A stretch of 64,000 bases of DNA, taken from Hofstenia miamia. Taxonomy: Eukaryota; Xenacoelomorpha; Acoela. The notes beneath the pieces are model-generated. The model saw nothing but the letters and a program-made list of their open reading frames with translations, had not been told where the DNA came from and did not search any database. Positions 1-11,534 of the stretch are shown piece by piece. Position 1 is the stretch's first letter. Each line of letters starts with the position of its first letter. Location of the stretch: assembly GCA_004352715.1 (NCBI GenBank), contig SCFE01000102.1, positions 741,946 to 805,945 on the forward strand, in the 5' to 3' direction. A program made the translations under genes and the position numbers.

Positions 1-127
1 TAATATATGATGCAAATTGAATTTTATCTCTGAAGCGAAACATGAGCTGAATAATGGGATCTGTTTATATAATGAATATTTGAAGTAAAGGTGTCCAGCT
101 AATTAGAACAAATGATTTAAAGATTAC

Positions 128-422
128 TGAAGTATATATGACGATCTGAAGGTAGTGATTTTTCACCATCCGTAGCATAAAAAACATCAAGAACAACTTT
201 CATTATTTTCTTAAATCGAATACAGTTTCCAAAAACTTCAAGAACGAAAACGCGTGAATGTTCGTCTTTAACCTAAAACATAATGTTTCACAAATAATGT
301 GAAAAAATTCTTACGTCATTTAGCTCGAAAAACTCTTCTGCATGACTGTCGGCACTAACATTGTTGTCTTTAAATGTTTTTAAAATATCAACACATAATG
401 CAAATAACTTTGACGCATTCAT
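128..422 (-). CDS. CFAP99: CFAP99-like gene, first two visible exons (partial)
   Basis: Two consecutive minus-strand exons can be read. Exon A is 422-315 (ATG at 422-420, 36 codons) and ends at a GTAAG donor. Exon B is 272-128, starts after a TTTTAG acceptor and ends at a GTAATC donor. They join in frame 0 with no stop. Exon B reads FVLEVFGNCIRFKKIMKVVL followed by DVFYATDGEKSLPSD, which resembles the conserved N-terminal block of cilia- and flagella-associated protein 99 as I remember it (E-x-(F/L)-x-x-C ... V(V/L)-(D/N)-x-FY-x-x-DG-x-x-x-L-x-(S/A)-D). The family is an axonemal protein of motile cilia. An AG just before the ATG (TTTTAG|AATG) could also be an acceptor, so a shorter exon may lie upstream. 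The rest of the gene runs off the left edge. The family call rests on memory of the motif, not on an alignment. Confidence 0.5.
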
Positions 423-1260
423 TCTAAAATTATAATGAATATCAAATAACCTACAAACACAACAAGTATGTATACGCAGTTTATTTTGAAGTCACAATAT
501 TCTAAACATCGAGCTGTGTTTATTTGGATAACAAATCCGCGAGGGACATGCCTAAACAGCAAATATTTTAAAGGAACGCTTAACAAATTTTCATCCACGT
601 ACATCAGGTGATGTATATTGAATGTCTGCCAAAATTAAGCTGAAATGGGAAATTCTTGACATTTAATCGAACAAAAATTCTAATGAAAATATGATTATCA
701 GGATTTTTTGTGATTATGATATGCTGACCTCTACTATTAATTAATACAACTCACTGTGCTGAGCGTGGAATATTTTTTAGTGTACCAATACATAGCATAT
801 TTAAAACTCACAATAAATTTCTATTTATCTTTTATCAATAACAACTTTATTAGGCTCTGTTCAGTATTGAGTGCTGTGTAGAATGTACAATTATAATGCT
901 TTTCGGATGATGTCAATTTAGAATGGCACGATCTCAAAAACCTGAAACCATGTGTTTACCAACATGTGTTATTTTAAAATGTATTTAAAATGTTTGCGGT
1001 GCTATTACTCTTAAATATTGAAAGAAAGGAAAGGTCTTGTTTTAATAAAGACTTAATCTAAGTTGCTAAAATTGGAATGGATATCACCCTTTTCTATACA
1101 TAATTATTAGATCATCCTCAAACCCCAAATTATTTATCCTTATAGTGATGATCTAATCTGCCTCCCTTTTAGCCAAGAGAACACGAAAAAGAGAAAAAAA
1201 GATTCTGCTTTATCGGTCGTATCATCATTCAAACGAACGATAATATTCGTTTTTAATGAC
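423..1260. other. no gene recognised
   Basis: AT-rich DNA upstream of the CFAP99-like exons. The only open frame (604-419, minus) has no recognisable family features and overlaps the probable start region. It may hold the promoter of the CFAP99-like gene, but no specific element could be identified. Confidence 0.4.
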
Positions 1261-1309
<49 letters not shown>

Positions 1310-1310
1310 T
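1259..1310. repeat. (TTA)n microsatellite
   Basis: About 16 uninterrupted ATT/TTA units. A shorter tract (about 1618-1637) precedes the second copy of the following unit, and another (1863-1886) follows it. Confidence 0.9.
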
Positions 1311-1862
1311 CTAATAAAACAATATACATTAGGGGAAGGTAATACACTTCATGCATTCGAAACATACATCCAACATTGAGCACCTACACAAACATTCACA
1401 CAAACATTGATTATATTATTATATATTGTACATATTAATTTGTAGTAATTTATTTGCTTATATTTTATTTTTCTTTTGTCATGTGTTAGTTTGTAGAATT
1501 TTGTATACATTAAGCAATAAATTTGCTTTGACTCTNGCTTTCATCACATATCAATTAAATTGTGGAATAATTTAGATTATGAAACGCGAATAGAAAAAAA
1601 CTATAAAAAATTTAGAATATTATTATTATTATTATTTCTAATAAAACAATATACATTAGGGGAAGGTAATACACTTCATGCATTCGAAACATACATCCAA
1701 CATTGAGCACCTACACAAACATTCACACAAACATTGATTATATTATTATATATTGTACATATTAATTTGTAGTAATTTATTTGCTTATATTTTATTTTTC
1801 TTTTGTCATGTGTTAGTTTGTAGAATTTTGTATACATTAAGCAATAAATTTGCTTTGACTCT
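1311..1862 (+). repeat. 225-bp repeat in two identical copies around a single N
   Basis: 1311-1535 and 1638-1862 appear identical over 225 nt, from ctaataaaac to gctttgactct. The first copy ends at a lone N (1536). Each unit ends in aataaatttgctttgactct, and the second runs into a (TTA)n tract, which resembles the 3' end and simple tail of a LINE or SINE. The identity plus the single N suggests that two overlapping contig ends were joined, so only one copy may be real. Confidence 0.75.
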
Positions 1863-1886
1863 TATATTATTATTATTATTATTAAA

Positions 1887-2739
1887 CAATAATAAAACAG
1901 TTTAAGCTTTTCTCGTAAATGTACAGTAATTTCATTATGGACTGTCGTAATTAGAAGATTTTAAGAGCAGCAAAATATAAAGATAATGTAGGAATTTATG
2001 AATAATAATAAAATGATGTCAGACTTGTGAGCTATTGAATTATTAAATTTCTAAAGCAAATACAACAATTTCTGAATGCTAAATTCTAATGCCATTAGGA
2101 AAATATGAATTGACTATAGAAATACAGAGAATGATGTAAATTAATCTTAACTAGAAACAGTATTAACCTTTTAAGGATTATTTGATAATTATAGTTTCTA
2201 TATTGCAAAATATAGTTAGCATCCTAAAACACATCTCACTAGAAATTGATAATGTATTTATAAAAACAGATAAGGCCATCAATTAACGTAGGCCGCATTA
2301 CACTTGGCGCGTTTGAAAAATCCGCCATATGTCGAAAAGCAAACGGAATATGTTTGCTGTTCTAGGGAAACTAAATCATTTTAACGTTGTATTAAGAAAT
2401 ATATCTGGTGTATTGACTAAAATTGACAACATTGTGGCAGCAAATCAGCAGAATAAAATTTCATTTAAACTATTTGCCAATTTGTCCCATTGCATGTAAC
2501 GCCATTTTTGCTTCCACAGCAACAAAATTGAATGCAATAATAAACCTAAATAACACTAGACATTGAATTACTCAACCAGAGTTTGAAATATTGCATTTAA
2601 AAATTTTTTATTAAAATTCAAAATTTAAAAAGGTAGGGAATTGCTTTTTGATCAAATGTATTTGAAAACCACTTATAATAGGCTACCAAACTCTAAAAAT
2701 TGAACATTTTCCAAATTTAAACAATTCAAAATACATCAT
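1887..2739. other. no gene recognised
   Basis: AT-rich sequence without supported coding capacity or clear repeat structure. Confidence 0.4.
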
Positions 2740-3333
2740 ACAATGCTGTGATGTTGAAAGTAAGCTTGCAAAAATTTGGAAAGGTATGAATGCACTATGG
2801 GCAGGATGTCTTACAAAATATTTAAACATTGTAAAATATTTTGTGTAGGTTGGTATTTTATCAACATGTGAAATCCTGAAGCCAACAGCTGTCAGAAAAA
2901 TGTAACTATGGTAATCACTCTTATCCAAGGTTGGTTCTTAAATCTGTCAATTCATAATCTTATGGCTGTCAGAATTTATCTTACAACTGTCAGAAAAAGT
3001 CGTTGTTGTTTAAAATGAGCTAAATTGGGACATGGCTTAAGAGACATCTAGTAAAAATGGTAACTATATGAGAAAGGCATTAAAATAACATTTCACTTGC
3101 TTCCTACATATATTATTTTCTAAATTTCTCAAAGGTTTAACATTAATCAATTACTCAAACTTCAAAAGCTATTTTATAATTTTTAAGTATTTTACTATTT
3201 ACCAAATTGATAATGTTTTTTGATTAATGCTATTGGCTAAAAGTGATTTCCATAGTTACATCTTTTTCTGACAGCTGTAAGATAAATTCTGACAGCCATA
3301 AGATTATGAATTGACAGATTTAAGAATCAACCC
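2740..3333. repeat. near-identical copy of 3576-4190 (left part of nested MITE block)
   Basis: This stretch repeats at 3576-4190 with a few substitutions (for example at the Gs/Ts after the second arm) and one short internal duplication in the second copy (ttgataatgttttttgatta). It holds a 405-bp fold-back element (2929-3333) with long inverted arms beginning GGTTGGTTCTTAAATC. A single N at 3575 precedes the second copy, so this may be an uncollapsed haplotype. The 81-residue and 110-residue open frames here fall inside the repeat and are not taken as genes. Confidence 0.7.
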
Positions 3334-3723
3334 AGGATTAATATGTCTCTCAAAACATCTAGCAGGAATGAGTGTTAAGTATACGGGACGATAGCTTTTA
3401 TTGATTGAAGGATCAGCACTAGCGCTCTTTATCATGGCACCACTGTTGCAAATTTCCGCATTTGGGGGTGGTCTTCATTTTCAATTACAGAATTAAATAT
3501 TCGAGCAAAAATATATGAAAGCTCTTTGTGAAAAGTTTTAAACAGCGGCCCAAAGAAAATTGTCATGACAATAGNACAATGCTGTGATGTTGAAAGTAAG
3601 CTTGCAAAAATTTGGAAAGGTATGAATGCACTATGGGCAGGATGTCTTACAAAATATTTAAACATTGTAAAATATTTTGTGTAGGTTGGTATTTTATCAA
3701 CATGTGAAATCCTGAAGCCAACA

Positions 3724-4510
3724 GCTGTCAGAAAAATGTAACTATGGTAATCACTCTTATCCAAGGTTGGTTCTTAAATCTGTCAATTCATAATCTTATG
3801 GCTGTCAGAATTTATCTTACAACTGTCAGAAAAAGTTGTTGTTGTTTAAAATGAGCTAAATTGGGACATGGCTTAAGAGACATCTTGTAAAAATGGTAAC
3901 TATATGAGAAAGGCATTAAAATAACATTTCACTTGCTTCCTACATATATTATTTTCTAAATTTCTCAAAGGTTTAACATTAATCAATTACTCAAACTTCA
4001 AAAGCTATTTTATAATTTTTAAGTATTTTACTATTTACCATATTGATAATGTTTTTTGATTAAATTGATAATGTTTTTTGATTAATGCTATTGGCTAAAA
4101 GTGATTTCCATAGTTACATCTTTTTCTGACAACTGAAAGATAAATTCTGACAGCCATAAGATTATGAATTGACAGATTTAAGAACCAACCCTTATCCAAT
4201 AGCATTAATCAAAAAGCATTATCAATATGGTAAACAGTAAAATAATTAAAAATATTAAAATACCTTTTGAAGTTTAAGCAATTGATTAATGTGAAACCTT
4301 TGAAAAATTTAGAAAATTATATATGTAGGAAGCAAGTGAAATGTTATTTTAATGCCTTTCTCAAATAGATACTATTTTATCTAGATGTCTCTTAAGCAAT
4401 GTCCCAATAAAGCTCATTTTAAACAATAACAACTTTTTCTGACAGTTGTAAGATAAATTCTGACAGCCATAAGATTATGAATTGATGAATTGAAAGATTT
4501 AAGAACCAAC
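3724..4510 (-). mobile_element. family-2 fold-back MITE inserted in the family-1 MITE (left arm lost)
   Basis: Reverse-oriented family-2 interior (tagcattaatcaaaaagcat, then gaagcaagtgaaatgttatt) ends in the arm ctgacagttgtaagataaat ... aagaaccaac. It is split by another family-2 copy at 3765-4190. Its own left arm is missing: the segment begins at gctgtcagaaaaa. Confidence 0.65.
3765..4190 (+). mobile_element. innermost family-2 fold-back MITE
   Basis: Inverted arms of about 70 bp start GGTTGGTTCTTAAATCTGTC and end with the reverse complement (GACAGATTTAAGAACCAACC). It is flanked by a perfect 9-bp duplication, CTTATCCAA (3756-3764 and 4191-4199). The target was the interior of another, inverted family-2 element. 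Non-coding. Confidence 0.85.
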
Positions 4511-4991
4511 AATAGGGAACCTTGAGATCAACAAAGCAAATCATTATGACAATATTAACAAAAAATTTAGCATGAATGAGGTATACATATCAATTATATC
4601 AAAAGAGACTTCAAAAGTTGTAATCTAGACTAAATGATAAAATATCATACTTGATTTCATAAAAAAAACTCAAATAAATATTTTACTGTAAATATGAGAA
4701 AATTTTAAATGATCCACTAATGTTATTAATCTTCATACCTCATTCATGCTAAATTTTTGTTCATATTGTCATAACAATTTGCTATGTTGATCTCAAGGTT
4801 CCCTATATTGGCTTCAAGATTTTGATTGTTGATAAAAAGTACCAATCTTTTGTGTAATACTTACACTTAGTTGCTGAGCATTTATTAAATTATGCATTGT
4901 ATATCAATGAGGTTAATGTATATCTACATAACCAGAGCTAAATACTTGACAATGTTGAAATGAATGAAGTATATTGCACTGTTATACATTT

Positions 4992-5765
4992 CCCAGATAA
5001 CAATTTTGGTTGTTTTTATATTTGTTTCATACTTTTGGTTGTTGCATCAACCACTAACATCATAATAACAACATTATTAATTAATAATTAGGGAGCAGAT
5101 GCTAGCAAATTAAACTCACTTTGTTATTTTTATTATTAGATCCTTTTATATAAAAAAGCATTTGTGAAACATTTTTTGAAATTTTTAATTTGTGAAAAAT
5201 TATAATATACCAGATAAGTGAATTTTCAAAATAATTTCTTCATCTTTATTTAATCACCTTGATATTGAATGTAAAAAAAATAAGTTACAATTGAGCAGAA
5301 GAGATTTTTCAAACTTAAGAAAGTAGTAATTCAAAATCATGTTTAATTATACATTTTTAATTTTTTGTTAAATTTGTAGATTTTTATGCTCATTGTTATC
5401 ATTTATATACAAGACATTCATATTAAATCTTTAACAATTGAATATGCTTGACAGTACTTCAAAGATAGTGGTCTGCTCCTTGTTGGGCTTGTGCTTGTTT
5501 GAAAAGCTTAGCAATATAAATCTTATTTTGCCTATAAAAGTAATTCTAAGACAATAATGTGACAACATTGTTACTAACTCAAAATATTGCTGTTTCATTC
5601 ACAAAAACAACTAAAAAGCAACCTAATGTGAAGTTGTTGAAGCAACATTGTTTCAACCAATGAAATGGTACCATTTCAACATAAGAACACTGTTGTTTTT
5701 GAAACATAAGACAACTAAATAACAACACAAACCAATGTTGTTTAAAATTTAAATTGTTATCTGGG
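4992..5765. mobile_element. 774-bp inverted-repeat element, CCCAGATAACAATTT ends
   Basis: The left end CCCAGATAACAATTTTGG at 4992 matches the reverse complement of the right end (CCCAGATAACAATTTAAATT) at 5765. No convincing target duplication was found, so the superfamily is open. The interior is rich in caacattgtt motifs and has no open frame of note. Confidence 0.6.
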
Positions 5766-6107
5766 TTATTGCAATGGTTATGTTCAATAAATGTGATTTG
5801 ATAATTAAATATGATATGAAAATTTGGAATTTCTTATCAGTGCTGAATTTACAGAACTTGTTTCCCAATAATATATACCTCCCAAGTTTTTATCCTTAAG
5901 AAATAGATACTTACAATTGATATAGGAACTGAAGTTCAAAATCATTGATTTCTTTGAATATTTTCAAGTGAATTATTGATTGTTTGTGAGTTTCAGAATT
6001 AATGATTTCTCTTCTGAGTTTTCCATGTAAAATTTTGTGAAATTATTTGAGCTTAATTTATTTTAGAATTAATACTTTTTTGTATTTTTGAAATATATCA
6101 AAATATA

Positions 6108-6514
6108 GGTTGGTACTTTTTATCAACAATCAAAATCTTGAAGCCAACATAGGGAACCTTGAGATCAACATAGTAAATGGTTATGACAATATGAACAAAA
6201 AAATTAGCATGAATTAGGTATATGTATCAATTATATCAAAAGAAAGAGACATCAAAATTTAGTTTTAGCAGTTGTAAATTGAGTTGTAATCTAGACTAAA
6301 TGATAAAATATTATACTTGATTTCATAACAAAAACTCATATAAATATTTTAATGTATATATTAGAAAATTTTAAATGACCCATCTAATTGTATTAATCTT
6401 CATACCTCATTCATGCTAAATTTTTGTTCATATTGTCATAATGATTTGCTATGTTGATCTCAAGGTTCCCTATGTTTGTTTCAAGATGTTGTATGTTGAT
6501 AAAAAGTACCAACC
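6108..6514. mobile_element. family-1 fold-back MITE, complete copy
   Basis: A 407-bp element with inverted arms longer than 100 bp. It begins GGTTGGTACTTTTTATCAAC at 6108 and ends with the inverse, ...GATAAAAAGTACCAACC, at 6514. It has a perfect 9-bp target duplication, CAAAATATA (6099-6107 and 6515-6523). Each arm contains tagggaaccttgagatcaac and tagcatgaattaggtat or their inverse. Non-coding; this is the cleanest reference copy in the window. Confidence 0.88.
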
Positions 6515-7616
6515 CAAAATATAGGTTGCAAAATACTAAAGCAATGACATTTTGAGAAAGCCCATAGAGATTTTATTAGCTAATTATGTGTTCATTAGTA
6601 TTACTTTAAAAATTTTCAGCAAATGTCTGCAAAATCATTCCTATTCACCATTTTGGCATAATGACATTCCTGGAACTTTCATTATTATAGTTATAGCAAT
6701 TTCAATCAGTTTGCTGGGCTTGAGTTAAGACAGAATATAATTTTTTAATAAGTGTAATACATTGGAATTCCTTGTTGGGTTATAGGCAAAAAACTTAGTA
6801 TAAAATTGACCATTCTAAAAAGATGCACATTTGCTGAGCTAGAAAAGCTTGAGGATTTTGAATCTGAGTATAGAAAAACCTGAAATTCTGGCAAATTTGA
6901 AAATTTTAAAATCACAGATATTTTGGATTTGAATTTCAACAACCAGGCATATGTCAAAGTTATTATCAGGCATCTCTTTTTTGGTAGTATCACAAAATGT
7001 ATTTGCTGTAACTAAGGACTCTGGTAATTCAAAGGAGGAGTAGAAAATAAAAGATAAATTATTACTAAGACTGATAGATAATATTTTATTCAAGGTTTTT
7101 TCAAAAACATCTCTTAATTTACTAATATTGCTTTTTTAGTTTGTAGACAGCCTATATTGGGTGAATATTTCATTAATCAGTCAAAATTTCAAATACTAAA
7201 TTATCTCTATTTGTGACAGAATGAGTAACAAAAAATAAAGCAAGAGATAACCAAAACTAATAACAAACTTAATTAATGTGTATTTTTTTTTTGTACCAAC
7301 GTAATTATCATTTAAATTTTGTAAAACAATTATCAGTGATGCTTTTGAGAGATTGGTAGTCAGAGAGTTTTTCAAAAAATTGTCAAAGACAAAACCACTT
7401 CAGCTAATTTAATGATGACATTGCATAATAAAAACAAATGAGAAAATAGTAAATATCTTTAAAATTAAAGAACAGCTACAAGCCAATTGTTTATATGTTT
7501 GTGCAAAGTTCCTATAAATAGATTGTATCAGATTAATTGAGTGATGAATTTAGTTTCACAGCTATTATCTTTGTTGTATTACCAGGTTTGATTATATATG
7601 GCAACTGAAAACTAAA
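6515..7616. other. no gene recognised
   Basis: AT-rich DNA between a MITE and the LTR element. Two overlapping open frames (7093-6839 and 6993-6745, minus) have no recognisable motif and are treated as chance. Confidence 0.4.
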
Positions 7617-8662
7617 TGTTCAAGCACATTTAAAGAAATTTCAGAGCCACTGCACAATCAGCAATTCATAATATAATGTGACTGGTAGCCTGAAACTCAT
7701 ATGTATTCATATGATATGGATACAGATCGGATTTTTAATCTGTTTAGCTTTCCTATTGATTTGTTTACTAAAATAACAGCATGTCATAGCTGGAAAGCTG
7801 CCCTTAGTTTAATGCATTTTAGATCCATATTCCTATTGTATAATAATAAGATCTATTATACATACAAGGGGTTGGTGCTTTTTATAAAATATGAAATCTT
7901 GAAACCAACATAGGTAACCTTGAGATTGACATAGCAAATCATTATGACAGTATGAACAAAAATTTAGCATGAATGAGGTATGAAGATTAATAACATTAGA
8001 TGGGTCATTTAAAATTTTCTCATATTATACTGTCCCAGGTGCTTATGAGCCACTTTCATCTTACATGTTTGCAATGTCTGTTAGTTTAAGTAGTTGCAAA
8101 GTTAATGTATCTTATGGACTGTCTAGGACCTTATTTCTGCAGGCTGCATTGATTGTTTACATAAATACAGGGCTCGTATATTTGTAATTACATGTAAAGT
8201 TATTTTTCTGTAGGATGTCTAATAAGCTGATGCATCCAGATTGTGAACATTCATTTATTGCAAACTGCCATCATAACAAAAACAATCAATGCACTGACTT
8301 TAATCAGAATTCCAATTACCATGCACTGAGATGCTTCCTTGCACTGAAGCTTGCTTGTGAGTCACAACCAAATTTGTGGTAACTGGTGATCATTAGCAGT
8401 TTCCATTCTTCCCATTGCTGCATTGCTCAGTGTTGGGTTTTGAACCTGATGGAATCTAGCTGTGGATCTAAATGGAGTTCAATTAGTGGTTGTATTACAA
8501 TTGGTTTTATCTAAAATTATAGCTGATATTGTTAAATGATATTACTTGGATCACATGCTTTACTGTTTGGAAATGTACATGTTGTGAAAGGAGGGTATTA
8601 ATGGTAAAATTGGTCTAGACTTACCTAATATTGTCAATTCTAATCATTGTCCAGATTCTACA
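7617..8662 (+). repeat. 5' LTR
   Basis: It aligns throughout with 12027-14359 once the insertions there are removed: gctttcctattgatttgttt region, ggtgcttatgagcc, gatattacttggatcacatgct and the final ccagattctaca. It carries a truncated family-1 MITE at 7870-8034 after the 9-mer CATACAAGG. Confidence 0.75.
7870..8034. mobile_element. family-1 MITE remnant inside the 5' LTR
   Basis: It starts GGTTGGTGCTTTTTAT directly after CATACAAGG (7861-7869). The same 9-mer flanks the right end of the equivalent MITE in the 3' LTR. About 230 bp of the right part is deleted. The stretch gattaataacattagatggg (7984-8003) is the intact empty site for the hAT-like insertion found in the 3' LTR. Confidence 0.7.
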
Positions 8663-8680
8663 TGGTGACCATGACAGTCA
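8663..8680 (+). promoter_or_regulatory. probable primer-binding site of the LTR element
   Basis: TGGTGACCATGACAGTCA follows the LTR end without a spacer. It differs by two transitions over most of its length from the tRNA-Arg type site (TGGCGACCGTGACA) that I recall from the mdg1/412 group of Gypsy elements. Confidence 0.5.
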
Positions 8681-9013
8681 CCCAATACATGCAATAATAT
8701 GGAAAATATGACCTTAAATTAATGAATATTGAGAAAGAAAGATGGATAAATGAAATGTGAGATAACACTAGTACTTGATTATCAGAAGAAAGAAATTTGT
8801 TCCAGCAACAAATAGAATTGTTGACAGAAGCAAACAAAGAAATAAAATACAAAGCAAAAAATGGCATTAATTGATAGCCAAGACAAATGAGGAAAACATT
8901 AAATTGCAAAAAGACAATGACACAAAGCAACTGGAAATCAATAGTCTAAGAGATGAATTACAACTGTTACTGTTAAATAATGAAAACAAGAAGAACAAAA
9001 GGAGGTAGAAGTA

Positions 9014-10301
9014 TTAGGGCTAAAAGTTAATTCCCACATTTTTTTGTTGTTGTTCTATTTCAGCAAAATAAAATTATTTTTATGTAACAAGTTTTATGTT
9101 ATAGTGTTCTCTGTATTATCAGCAATCTATTAATATATGATTTTCTCTATATAACATTACAACATTTGTTATTTTTAAGTTAGAAGATGTCAACTTTAAT
9201 ACCAGAAAAATGTTATTTGTGGGAAGCTCTTCTTTTCCTTTTCCATCTGAAAAAGAAAGCCACTGACGTGCACCAAATGCTTTGTCAAGCTTATGGCAAT
9301 GTTGCTCCAACCCTAAGAACCTGCCAAGAATGGTTTCAGCATTTCAAATCAGGCGATTTTGACATCAAAGACAAACATTGGCCAGGGCAGCCAAAAAAAT
9401 TTGAAGACAAACAACTTCAAGCTTTATTGGATGAAGATTTAGCTCAAACACAGGAGCAACTAGCAATATGTCTTGGCATCATGCAAAATGGTGTTTCTCT
9501 TTGATTGAAAGCAATGGGGAAGATTCAGAAGGAAGGAATATGGGTGGCTCATGCACTGTCAGAATGCAACAAAGAGCAGAAAAGAACAACTTCAAAAATC
9601 TTGCTAGACAGATTCCATAGAAAGTCATTTTTGCACAACATCATAACAGGTGATGAAAAATGGGTATACTATGACAATCCAAAGCAAAGAAAATCGTGGG
9701 TAAGTCCTGGTGAACCAGCCACTTTGATTGCAAAACCAAACACTCATGGGAAGAAGGTGTTACTGTGCATATGGTTGGATCAATGTGGCATACTGTATGA
9801 TGAGCTTCTTCAACCTGGTGAAACAGTCACTGCCAATCACTATCAAAATCAATTAGCGCAGTTACACCATGAAATTGCAGTAAGGAGACCAGAATACATG
9901 GATCAACATGACAAACTCATGCTGCTTCATGCTAATGCAAGGCTGCACATCACAAAACAGGTAAAAGACACACTGAATGAGTTCAAATGGGAAGTCTTAC
10001 CACACCCACCATACTCCCCAGACATCTCCCCATCATATTACCACCTTTTCTGGTCAAAGGCTCATGGTCTAGTGGAACAGCGCTTTCAAGATCCCCAAGA
10101 CTTTGCAAAATTGCTCAATGAATGGATGGCAGCAAAACCAAAAAAAATTTATTATGATGGAATTCATAAATTGCCTGAACTTTGGCAAAATGTTGTTACT
10201 AATGAAGGAAATTATTATGAATAAAATTTATACTTTAGTTTGTCTAGTTTCATGCAGTTTGAAAAGCGTAAAAAAATGCAGAAATTAACTTTTAGACCTA
10301 A
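9014..10301 (+). mobile_element. mariner element, 1288 bp
   Basis: Inverted terminal repeats of 32 bp (28 matching), starting TTAGGGCTAAAAGTTAATT on the left and TTAGGTCTAAAAGTTAATT on the right (reverse complement). The target TA is duplicated at 9012-9013 and 10302-10303. Length and a single internal transposase frame fit a complete mariner. It sits inside the body of the LTR element, so it is the younger of the two. Confidence 0.92.
9187..10224 (+). pseudogene. mariner transposase, full length but inactivated
   Basis: 346 codons including one internal TGA (9502-9504), which sits where related transposases carry Arg (CGA to TGA decay). The order is the N-terminal helix-turn-helix region (CQEWFQHFKSGDFDIKD), the linker MGKIQKEGIWVAHALSE, then the DD34D catalytic domain. 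The first Asp is kept (ITGDEKWVYYD). The second motif reads LHANARLH, with Ala for Asp. The third reads SPDISPSYYHLF, with Tyr for Asp. Spacing between the second and third positions is 34 residues, as in mariner. Two catalytic changes plus the stop make it dead. The C-terminal open frame begins at an in-frame ATG at 9511 but is not an independent gene. Confidence 0.93.
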
Positions 10302-10739
10302 TACTAGCAATAGAAAAACCAGAGGAATCAAACCAAATGATTTAATAAGACAATATCAAGATAACTATAAACAAGAAAATTTAGTAAAAAACATAACACA
10401 AAAAGTGCAAAACAGATGTAAAATGCAAACAGAAACACAACCAATATTCAATGAATTTTTAATGAATTTATTCTATCAGAGAACAATAAAGAAGAAGTAC
10501 CTGTATGCAAAGTGATTCTTCTAAAATTCACTAGAAAGATAGATAACTATTTGCCAACATTCACAGAATTACTACAAATATTTGAAGTCACTATGAAGGT
10601 AGAGGAAAGTCACACAAAACACAGCAGCAGCAAAAATCCTACTCTGCCTATGCAGAGCCACATATCAACACTATCTATTATTAGATATGAAAACAAAAAT
10701 CAACCACAAACAACAAATAGGCAAATACAAAGCAAATAT

Positions 10740-11534
10740 GCTAGGATGATACACCTGAAATCAACCACAGCAAAAGTAGTGGCAAAAAATTAATGAAAGA
10801 ATTTATACTAAAATTTGTACAAATGCAAGTTATCATATCTGACCATGGATTTCAATTTAAAAGCAAACTATTCAAAGAAATTTCAAAAATATTAGAAATA
10901 ATAAACGAGAAAATAACAGCATTAATCCACAAGCAAATGGGCTGTCAAAAGACTGACTTGCACAATAATAAAACTTATAAGATTAATGACATTAAGAATA
11001 GGAGGAAGAGACTAGCACAAAATATTAGAAATTGTAGAATATTTTTATAACACTTATGTGCATTCAACCACAAGAATGACACCATACAAAGTGATGTAAG
11101 GCAGAGAAGCCACAACACCAATCTCTATGCAATATCACACATACTGAGGAAAACCAGATAATGAATGCATAAACAAATTTAAAGATAAGATGGGGAGAAT
11201 TAATGAGGCAATGTGCCACAACATAAAACAATCAGCCATCAGACAAGAAACAAATTTCAACAAGAAATTATATGGTCAACCACACAAGAAAGGGGATAAG
11301 GTTTACACATGCACACTAATGAGAACACAAGACATCAACTAAGTCAGAAAATCAAAAACACAGTGGGCAGGGCCACACACAATACAACAAGTACTACCTA
11401 ATAAGAATTATAAAATAAATGATGGAAGAACACTACACTTCCAAAACTTAAAAAGGGCTACAAAAGATGTAGAACAAATAGCATTAGATAAAAATGCGGA
11501 ATTTAAAATTATAAGGGATAATAAAAGTGCTTAG
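10740..11534 (+). pseudogene. Ty3/Gypsy-type integrase remnant
   Basis: Reading through frameshifts and stops, this segment shows the end of the integrase core (VIISDHGFQFKSKLFKEIS, then a degenerate HPQ-NG motif near 10930) and the downstream block YNTYVHSTTRMTPYKVM and GREATTPIS, followed by a basic C-terminal region (WAGPHTIQQVLPNKNYKI). These are standard landmarks of LTR-element integrases. Multiple stops show that it is not functional. The preceding 10302-10740 is broken coding-like sequence with no identifiable protease or reverse transcriptase. Confidence 0.75.

Larger units (their letters stand above)
3684..4847. mobile_element. outer fold-back MITE (family 1), hosting nested MITEs
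   Basis: The left end is GGTTGGTATTTTATCAAC at 3684 and the right end is the inverted ...GATAAAAAGTACCAATC at 4847. The element is flanked by a perfect 9-bp target duplication, TTTTGTGTA (3675-3683 and 4848-4856). The family-1 interior (gggaaccttgagatcaac ... agattaataacatt) is present at 4513-4800. Family-2 sequence interrupts the left arm right after ccaaca. No coding capacity, so it is non-autonomous. Nine-bp duplications and long arms are typical of Mutator-like elements, but no transposase is present to confirm this. Confidence 0.8.

Noticed and set aside
2683-3764. Two open frames beginning MDKSDYHSYIF
   Set aside because: They are the same sequence twice, inside a MITE block, and the second runs through an N.
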